In this document: one piece after another, positions 59,605 to 64,000 of the stretch
Layout: every line of letters starts with the position of its first letter
How positions within the stretch are numbered: position 1 is the first letter of the stretch
From: Anaerolineales bacterium
GTDB lineage: Bacteria; Chloroflexota; Anaerolineae; 4572-78; J111
DNA length: 64,000 nucleotides
Assembly: GCA_015075405.1 (NCBI GenBank)
Contig: JABTUK010000001.1
Location: forward strand, 682,001-746,000
Direction: 5' to 3'
The notes under the pieces: generated by a model
Database searches by the model: none
Seen by the model: only the letters and a program-made list of their open reading frames with translations
Told to the model about the DNA's origin: nothing
Made by a program: the position numbers and the translations under genes

Positions 59605-59859
59605 TTAAGCCGGCATCGGGACGGCCTCAGCGGGTTTAACCGAGCCGATGAGCAAACGCTCCAGGGTCATGACGTGCGAGCATACGCCGCGAGTTTCAAA
59701 AAAGTGGCAATCACACTGCCAATGCCCGTTATAGTAGCTAATTTTGTGCTGCTTGTGATCGCCATTAAAGGTTACTCGGAACTCCTCAAAGGTAACGCGC
59801 TCCGGTTCCTGAGCATAGATTATGGCTTTTTCAATTTTTCCAATCATCGCTGAGTCCAT
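59605..59859 (-). CDS. SWIM zinc-finger small protein
   Basis: An 84-residue protein. The middle holds a SWIM motif, CxCx(n)CxH: WQCDCHFFETRGVCSHVMTL, which binds one zinc ion and DNA or protein. The ATG at 59859 has GGAGG about 7 bases upstream; the longer frame to 60006 has no such site. In this group of small SWIM proteins the gene is usually alone, and it has its own terminator here. Function unknown; a DNA- or RNA-binding role is plausible. Confidence 0.82.
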   Translation of the reverse strand: MDSAMIGKIEKAIIYAQEPERVTFEEFRVTFNGDHKQHKISYYNGHWQCDCHFFETRGVCSHVMTLERLLIGSVKPAEAVPMPA

Positions 59860-59895
59860 AAAAAAACCTCCGTATGTATAACTTCCTTTTAGTTT

Positions 59896-59934
59896 AAAAC
59901 AAAAAACACCCGCGCCCGCTGGCGCTAAGGTGTC
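59896..59934 (-). terminator. Terminator-like stem in the leader of the SWIM gene
   Basis: On the minus strand ACACCTTAGCGCC pairs with GGGCGCGGGTGT and is followed by TTTTTTGTTTT. It lies upstream of the SWIM gene, so it could be an attenuator if the promoter is further upstream. Confidence 0.55.
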
Positions 59935-60148
59935 TTTTGTCCTGGAATGTTTAATTGGGAGAAGCAAATTACACTCATAATTGGCATATCTCCTGGCAAC
60001 CAGCACCGGCTACCAAATCACTAATTATGCATGAGTATAATCCTGACAGCACGGCTTGTCAACCTTTTCTCCTATACGGAATCCCTACGTTATGCCCAAA
60101 TCAAGCGTACCTGGCCCACCTAAATGTTTTTTGGGAAAAACAGGAAAT

Positions 60149-60177
60149 TTGACAAAGATAGGCAATTGGTTTATAGT
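60149..60177 (+). promoter_or_regulatory. Promoter of the first LacI-type gene
   Basis: TTGACA (60149-60154), 17-base spacer, TATAGT (60172-60177). Confidence 0.85.
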
Positions 60178-60202
60178 AACACGCGTTACTAACACGTGTT
60201 AG
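60174..60202. promoter_or_regulatory. Two overlapping palindromic operators
   Basis: TAGTAAC-ACGC-GTTACTA (60174-60191) and the perfect palindrome CTAACACGTGTTAG (60189-60202) cover the -10 box and start region. LacI-family proteins bind such central-CG palindromes, so self-repression is likely. Confidence 0.7.
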
Positions 60203-60222
60203 CTTATAAGGTGGATGAGCCA

Positions 60223-61260
60223 ATGCCGGCTAAAAGTCGAATTACCAGCCAAAAAGTAGCAGAACGGGCTGGTGTTTCTCGCACCACTGTCTCCTTTGTG
60301 CTTAACGATGTGGCCGCGCAAATTAGCCCGGAAACCCGCCAGAGGGTTTTGGAAGCGGCGCGGGAGCTGGGCTATGTCCCCGATGCGGCTGCCCGGTCTT
60401 TGGTTAGCGGCCGAACCCACATTTTGGGCCTGATTATCTGCCAAACCCCCGATCATATTAAGATAGATGCTTATCTCCATCAAGTAATTTTTGGCTTGAG
60501 TGAAGCCGGGCGAGAACGAGGCTTCCGGGTGCTGCTGGAGGCCGTCGAAGATGTCAGCCAGCCCGACGCCTACATTCACCTGGTCCGGGCCAAGCGCATT
60601 GATGGGATTCTGCTTTCCGGCCCCCGCTCTGACGATAATCAACTGCCGGCGCTCGTTGCCGACGGCTTTCCTACCGTTCTCCTGGGGCGGTTAAACCACA
60701 GCTCGGTCAGTTTTGTTGATATTGATAATGTGGCTGCGGCCTGTCAGGCCGTCACCCATCTGGTAAAATTGGGGCACCGGCGCATTGGCTGTATCACCAA
60801 TGGTTCCCTGGCTTATACCAGCGCCACCGAGCGCCTATTGGGTTATCGCCAAGCATTGCGCCAGGCAGGACTCCCTGAAGACGAAGCCTTGATTCGTTAT
60901 GGTGAATTTGAACCTGAGAGTGGCTATCGGGCCATGCAAGCTTTGTTAGCCCTGCCAGAGCGTCCCACCGCCGTTTTTGTAGCCAGCGATGTTGTGGCCT
61001 TTGGGGCCATGGCCGCTATCCGTGACGCGGGTGGCCGTATTCCAGAAGATATAGCCATTATTGGCTTTGACGATGTTCCTATCTCACGTTACTTCGCGCC
61101 TGCGCTCACCACCATTCGCTTGCCCGCTGTGGAACAAGGCCGGCGAGGTGGGGAGATGTTGATTGATTTGATTGAAGGTAAACCTTTGGCCGAGCCTCGT
61201 CTTGTCTTGCCTACCCAACTGGTGGTCAGGCAATCGTGTGGCGCGGGTTTGGTGAACTAA
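60223..61260 (+). CDS. LacI-family transcriptional regulator (first)
   Basis: A 345-residue regulator. The N-terminal helix-turn-helix and hinge are SQKVAERAGVSRTTVSFVLND and YVPDAAARSLVSGRT. The rest is a periplasmic-binding-protein fold that would bind a sugar or related effector (FVDIDNVAAACQAV, VFVASDVVAFGAMAAI, IIGFDDVPISRYF). Start ATG 60223 after AAGGTGG. Its own promoter is covered by LacI-type operators. With the second LacI gene and the sugar-binding protein downstream, it probably controls carbohydrate uptake; its effector is not known. Confidence 0.93.
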   Translation: MPAKSRITSQKVAERAGVSRTTVSFVLNDVAAQISPETRQRVLEAARELGYVPDAAARSLVSGRTHILGLIICQTPDHIKIDAYLHQVIFGLSEAGRERGFRVLLEAVEDVSQPDAYIHLVRAKRIDGILLSGPRSDDNQLPALVADGFPTVLLGRLNHSSVSFVDIDNVAAACQAVTHLVKLGHRRIGCITNGSLAYTSATERLLGYRQALRQAGLPEDEALIRYGEFEPESGYRAMQALLALPERPTAVFVASDVVAFGAMAAIRDAGGRIPEDIAIIGFDDVPISRYFAPALTTIRLPAVEQGRRGGEMLIDLIEGKPLAEPRLVLPTQLVVRQSCGAGLVN

Positions 61261-61320
61261 GAAATGAGAACCAAATAAGGGAGTTCCAAGATTTAAATCA
61301 CCCAAACAGATTTGACGGGC

Positions 61321-61388
61321 GATGCGTGAAACGTGATACGTGAGGATTTTTCGCCTAGAATCATCACGTATCACGCATCACGTTTCAC
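61321..61388. repeat. Heptamer hairpin (GATGCGT unit), third locus
   Basis: Left arm GATGCGT, GAAACGT, GATACGT; right arm ATCACGT, ATCACGC, ATCACGT. Fills the gap after the first LacI gene. Confidence 0.82.
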
Positions 61389-61440
61389 CACGGACTTTGG
61401 CTAATTATTTTCTTGGAGTTGCCTAAGTTACCCAATTGGT

Positions 61441-61500
61441 GAGATTAGAGATTAGAGATTGTTAATCTGAGAATCTCTAATCTCCAATTATCCAATCTCC
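61441..61500. repeat. Heptamer hairpin (GAGATTA unit), second locus
   Basis: Left arm GAGATTA, GAGATTA, GAGATTG; right arm AATCTCTAATCTCC and ATCTCC. Ends 14 bases before the promoter of the second LacI gene. Confidence 0.82.
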
Positions 61501-61514
61501 TTGCTTAAAATCGC

Positions 61515-61543
61515 TTGACAAACACCTGGTACTATGGTACAAT
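61515..61543 (+). promoter_or_regulatory. Promoter of the second LacI-type gene
   Basis: TTGACA (61515-61520), 17-base spacer, TACAAT (61538-61543). Confidence 0.88.
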
Positions 61544-61570
61544 GGAAACGCTTCCCGGAAACGTTTCCGG
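61544..61570. promoter_or_regulatory. LacI-type operators downstream of the promoter
   Basis: GGAAACGCTTCC (61544-61555) and the perfect 16-bp palindrome CCGGAAACGTTTCCGG (61555-61570) lie at the transcription start. They resemble catabolite-type or LacI/GalR operators and differ clearly from the operators of the first LacI gene. Confidence 0.75.
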
Positions 61571-61596
61571 GCGCAGTTTTGAACAATGAGGTTTTT

Positions 61597-62628
61597 GTGA
61601 AAAACGCTGAGGTTTTCACCCTACCCATAACCATCCACGATGTAGCCAGAAGAGCCGGGGTCGGTATTGGCACAGTCTCCAGTGTCATCAACAATAGCCG
61701 CCCGGTGAATGAAGCCACGCGCCAAAAAGTTTTGGCGGCGGTGGCCGAATTGGATTTTGTGCCCAACCCCAGCGGGCGCCGCCTGTCAATGGGTAAAACC
61801 CACACCATTGGCCTAGCTATTCCTTTTTTCACCACTGCTTCACAAATCGAACGGCTGCGCGGCGTCATGTCGGTGATTGCCAGCAGCGATTACGATATTA
61901 ACCTCTTTGCCATCGAAACTGTAGCTCAACGCAACAAGGTTTTGCAAACAGTCCCTCGGCGGGGCCGGGTGGATGGCATGCTGCTTTTTTCCCTCAACCC
62001 CACCGACGACGACGTGCGCCGTATCTCTCAAGAAAATATTCCCACCGTTTTGGTTGAAACCGCCCACCCCAATTTATCTTACGTTTATTTGGATGATGTG
62101 TCCGGGGCGCAAATAGCAGTCCAACACCTCATTGAACTAGGTCATCGTAAGATCGCCTATATTAGCGATTATCTGGACGACCCGTTTGGTATTTTTAGCC
62201 GCAATCGTTATGCGGGCTACTGCCGGGCGCACGAAGCGGTTGGGTTGCCTGTTCGCCCCGAATACCATCAGCAAAATGAACACAGCCGCGAAAACGGGCG
62301 GCGCATGGCGCTTGAAATATTAAACCTGCCCGATCCCCCCACCGCCATTTTTGCCTATAGCGATGAATTAGCGTTGGGTGTTTTAGAAGCAGCGCGTGAG
62401 CTTAATCTGAACGTACCAAAGAATCTATCTGTTATTGGTTATGATGATATTGAATTAGCTCATTATGCCGGGCTAACCACCATCCGCCAACATCTTTTTG
62501 AGTCTGGCGTTCAGGGCGTCGAGGTACTACTCGACGCCATTGACAATCCTGAAACTTCGCTGGCTCAACTTCAACTCCCCACCGAACTCATTCTTCGACA
62601 GACAACAGCGCCACCACCTGCGGCATAA
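61597..62628 (+). CDS. LacI-family transcriptional regulator (second)
   Basis: A 343-residue regulator with helix-turn-helix ITIHDVARRAGVGIGTVSSV and hinge FVPNPSGRRLSMGKT, then the sugar-binding fold (YLDDVSGAQIAVQHL, IFAYSDELALGVLEAA, VIGYDDIELAHYAGL). I start at GTG 61597, 6 bases after TGAGGT; the longer frame from 61534 begins inside the -10 box and cannot be translated from this promoter. The operators are different from those of the first regulator, so the two probably answer to different sugars. It lies directly upstream of a sugar-binding lipoprotein gene. Confidence 0.93.
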   Translation: MKNAEVFTLPITIHDVARRAGVGIGTVSSVINNSRPVNEATRQKVLAAVAELDFVPNPSGRRLSMGKTHTIGLAIPFFTTASQIERLRGVMSVIASSDYDINLFAIETVAQRNKVLQTVPRRGRVDGMLLFSLNPTDDDVRRISQENIPTVLVETAHPNLSYVYLDDVSGAQIAVQHLIELGHRKIAYISDYLDDPFGIFSRNRYAGYCRAHEAVGLPVRPEYHQQNEHSRENGRRMALEILNLPDPPTAIFAYSDELALGVLEAARELNLNVPKNLSVIGYDDIELAHYAGLTTIRQHLFESGVQGVEVLLDAIDNPETSLAQLQLPTELILRQTTAPPPAA

Positions 62629-62660
62629 TTAACTTGATATTGGGTTCTATCCCATGTCAG

Positions 62661-62802
62661 GAGATTAGAGATTGGAGATTCAGTAGATCCTATTTTCGAG
62701 GAGTAAGGCACACCCACGTGCCGAACACCGCCGCACGTGGGCGTGCTGGCTCCTCAAATTTGGATCCACTGAGATTAAATAATCTCTAATCTCCAATCTC
62801 TC
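62661..62802. repeat. Heptamer hairpin (GAGATTA unit), third locus, split by a MITE
   Basis: Left arm GAGATTA, GAGATTG, GAGATT (62661-62680); right arm AATCTCT, AATCTCC, AATCTCT (62781-62802). The MITE copy 2 sits in the loop. This fills half of the 313-base gap before the transporter gene; the rest (62803-62941) shows only the ribosome binding site. Confidence 0.85.
62681..62771. mobile_element. 91-bp MITE-like element, copy 2 (nested)
   Basis: Ends CAGTAGATCC and GGATCCACTG, with a perfect 5-bp duplication AGATT (62676-62680 and 62772-62776). It differs from copy 1 at only about one position in the readable interior. It was inserted into an older heptamer hairpin. Confidence 0.9.
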
Positions 62803-62941
62803 AAACCGAAAAGTTATTAGCGGGCAACTTCTAATTTGAAAGGGGGTGATAGCGAAAGCTGCAACTTCCAGGGTTAGAGTCAGAGTTTAAAATTATTTAC
62901 AAAAATTGTTTTACTTTCTCAAAGGAGGAAAGACAAAGACC

Positions 62942-64000
62942 ATGAAAAAGAATTTGTGGTTTTGGCTAACGTTAGTAGCCATAATGGCTTTGGTGGCTGC
63001 TTGCAGTGGTGCAGCTACCCCGGCTCCAGAAGAGCCAGCCGCCGAAAAACCGGCAGCAGAAGCCCCCGCGGCCACCGAAGAACCTGCCGCCGAAGCTCCG
63101 GCGGCCACCGAAGAACCTGCTGCCGAAGCTCCCGCCGCCACCGAGGAGCCGGCAGCCGAAGCTCCCGCCGCCACTGAAGAAGCGATGGCGGCAGGCGGGG
63201 AGACGATGGCGCCGGAAGGGAGCTACCTGGCGCGGGCGATGGCCGGGGAGTTCAAAGGCAAGTCAGTAACGATGATGGGGCCGTTTGTGGACGCGGACGC
63301 GGTCAAGTTCAACGACTCGGTCAAAGCCTTTGAAGAACAAACCGGGATTGACATCCAGTATGATGGAACCAAAGAGTTCGAGGCGACCATCAGCGTGCGG
63401 GTGGATGCCGGCGACGCCCCGGATGTGGTAGACTTTCCCCAGCCGGGCTTGCTGGCCAACTTTGTCGCCAGCGGCGATGTGATTGATGTCAGCAGCTTCA
63501 TCTCCGAAGATTGGCTGAAACAGCAGTACAACCAAAGCTGGCTGGATATGGGCACCATGCAAGGCCCCGACGGCCCGATTGTGGCCGGGGTCTGGAACCG
63601 CTTCAATGGCAAGAGCCTGGTCTGGTATCCCAAGAAAGCCTTTGAAGAGGCCGGGTATGAAATCCCCCAAACCTGGGACGAGTTGATGGAACTGACCCAG
63701 ACCATTGCCGACGATGGCGACACCGCCTGGTGCATCGGCATCGAGAGTGGGGCAGCCACCGGCTGGCCGGCCACCGACTGGATGGAAGAGATTATGCTGC
63801 GCACCACCTCGCTTGAGAACTATGACAAGTGGGTGCGTGGTGAGTTGAAGTTTGACTCACCCGAAGTCAAGAACGCCGCCGAAGTGATGGCTGAAATCTG
63901 GTTGAATGATGAGTATGTCAATGGCGGTCGCGCCGGGATTGTCTCGACCTCCTTTGGCGATGCTCCCGCCCCGATGTTTGATAACCCACCCAAGTGCTGG
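62942..64000 (+). CDS. Carbohydrate ABC transporter substrate-binding lipoprotein (cut by window end)
   Basis: 353 residues are visible; the gene continues past the window. A signal peptide ends in the lipobox MALVAAC, lipidated Cys at residue about 21. Residues about 38-78 are four tandem AEAPAATEEP decamers, a flexible spacer. The rest is a cluster-B type sugar-binding fold: SVTMMGPFVDADAVKFN, GIDIQYDGTKEFEATISVRV, DVVDFPQPG, LVWYPKKAFEEAGYEIPQTWDEL and PATDWMEEIMLRT. It resembles alpha-glucoside and related sugar-binding proteins. The membrane components would be expected downstream. AGGAGG at 62923 is 13 bases before the ATG. Likely controlled by the LacI genes upstream. Confidence 0.92.
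   Translation, partial: MKKNLWFWLTLVAIMALVAACSGAATPAPEEPAAEKPAAEAPAATEEPAAEAPAATEEPAAEAPAATEEPAAEAPAATEEAMAAGGETMAPEGSYLARAMAGEFKGKSVTMMGPFVDADAVKFNDSVKAFEEQTGIDIQYDGTKEFEATISVRVDAGDAPDVVDFPQPGLLANFVASGDVIDVSSFISEDWLKQQYNQSWLDMGTMQGPDGPIVAGVWNRFNGKSLVWYPKKAFEEAGYEIPQTWDELMELTQTIADDGDTAWCIGIESGAATGWPATDWMEEIMLRTTSLENYDKWVRGELKFDSPEVKNAAEVMAEIWLNDEYVNGGRAGIVSTSFGDAPAPMFDNPPKCW
63056..63175 (+). repeat. Four 30-bp coding tandem repeats
   Basis: Decamer AEAPAATEEP encoded four times with synonymous changes between copies (for example GCGGCC against GCCGCC). It forms the lipoprotein spacer. Confidence 0.8.

Noticed and set aside
61534..61596. Longer N-terminus of the second LacI protein
   Set aside because: These codons cover the -10 box and operators, so they are not in the transcript; GTG 61597 gives the normal family N-terminus.
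1..64000. tRNA or rRNA genes
   Set aside because: I looked for T-loop-like and acceptor-stem patterns and rRNA motifs and found none that held up.

Overview
The window looks like a piece of a Chloroflexota chromosome, most likely Anaerolineae or a related filamentous lineage. The clues are indirect: a medium-high G+C content, several proteins with GAF-domain kinases, a MurF-alanine racemase fusion, an HspR/DnaJ pair, lipoproteins with Thr/Pro/Ala-rich linkers, LacI regulators next to a sugar-binding lipoprotein, and no rRNA or tRNA to settle it. There is no outer-membrane assembly gene in view. No CRISPR array, prophage or origin was seen.

Layout. 1-6.4 kb: a signalling operon (GAF histidine kinase, PAS-GAF hybrid kinase, single receiver). 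The hybrid kinase is split by a 1619-bp insertion sequence with 14-bp inverted ends and an in-frame 3-bp target duplication. 6.5-13.4 kb: MurF-Alr fusion, a Phd/VapC toxin-antitoxin pair, a Uma2 protein, a glycolate/D-lactate oxidase-like flavoprotein and a lipoprotein. 13.4-18.5 kb: TPR protein, small membrane protein, pterin-dependent methyltransferase, DUF3048 lipoprotein, DUF2877 protein. 18.8-25.3 kb: LysM secreted protein, DnaJ-HspR-MurJ operon, DUF5662 protein, sortase, and a two-helix potassium-channel-like protein. 25.3-31.7 kb: flotillin and NfeD-like membrane-domain genes, a glycoside hydrolase-amidase fusion, and an FGE-sulfatase-type protein. 31.9-35.4 kb: a Met/Gly-rich secreted protein with its OmpR-type response regulator and Met-rich sensor kinase. 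35.6-41.5 kb: HD-domain protein, LspA, bactofilin, CvpA and MutS2. 41.5-44.6 kb: a PD-(D/E)XK nuclease-family gene broken by a second, unusual mobile element. 45-49.4 kb: a large GT39-type glycosyltransferase, an ECF-like sigma factor and its anti-sigma. 49.7-59.5 kb (all minus): a four-GAF membrane kinase, DUF711 protein, UDP-glucose dehydrogenase, FAD oxidoreductase and a UPF0104 flippase-like protein, i.e. envelope polysaccharide or glycolipid work. 59.6-64 kb: a SWIM-zinc-finger protein, two LacI regulators each with a clear promoter and palindromic operator, and the start of a carbohydrate ABC transporter binding protein.

The most distinctive trait is the repeat load. Almost every longer intergenic gap holds a long hairpin whose two arms are built from degenerate 7-9 bp tandem repeats, each locus with its own or a shared unit (for example GATGCGT, GAGATTA, GGATGAA). 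Similar sequence also sits in frame inside mutS2, a histidine kinase, an oxidoreductase and a glycosyltransferase. A separate family of about 91-bp MITE-like elements (CAGTAGATCC...GGATCCACTG) occurs three times with perfect 5-bp target duplications, once nested inside one of the tandem-repeat hairpins. These mobile and semi-mobile elements, and the unclassified element at 42.2-44.0 kb, are the best candidates for undescribed biology here.
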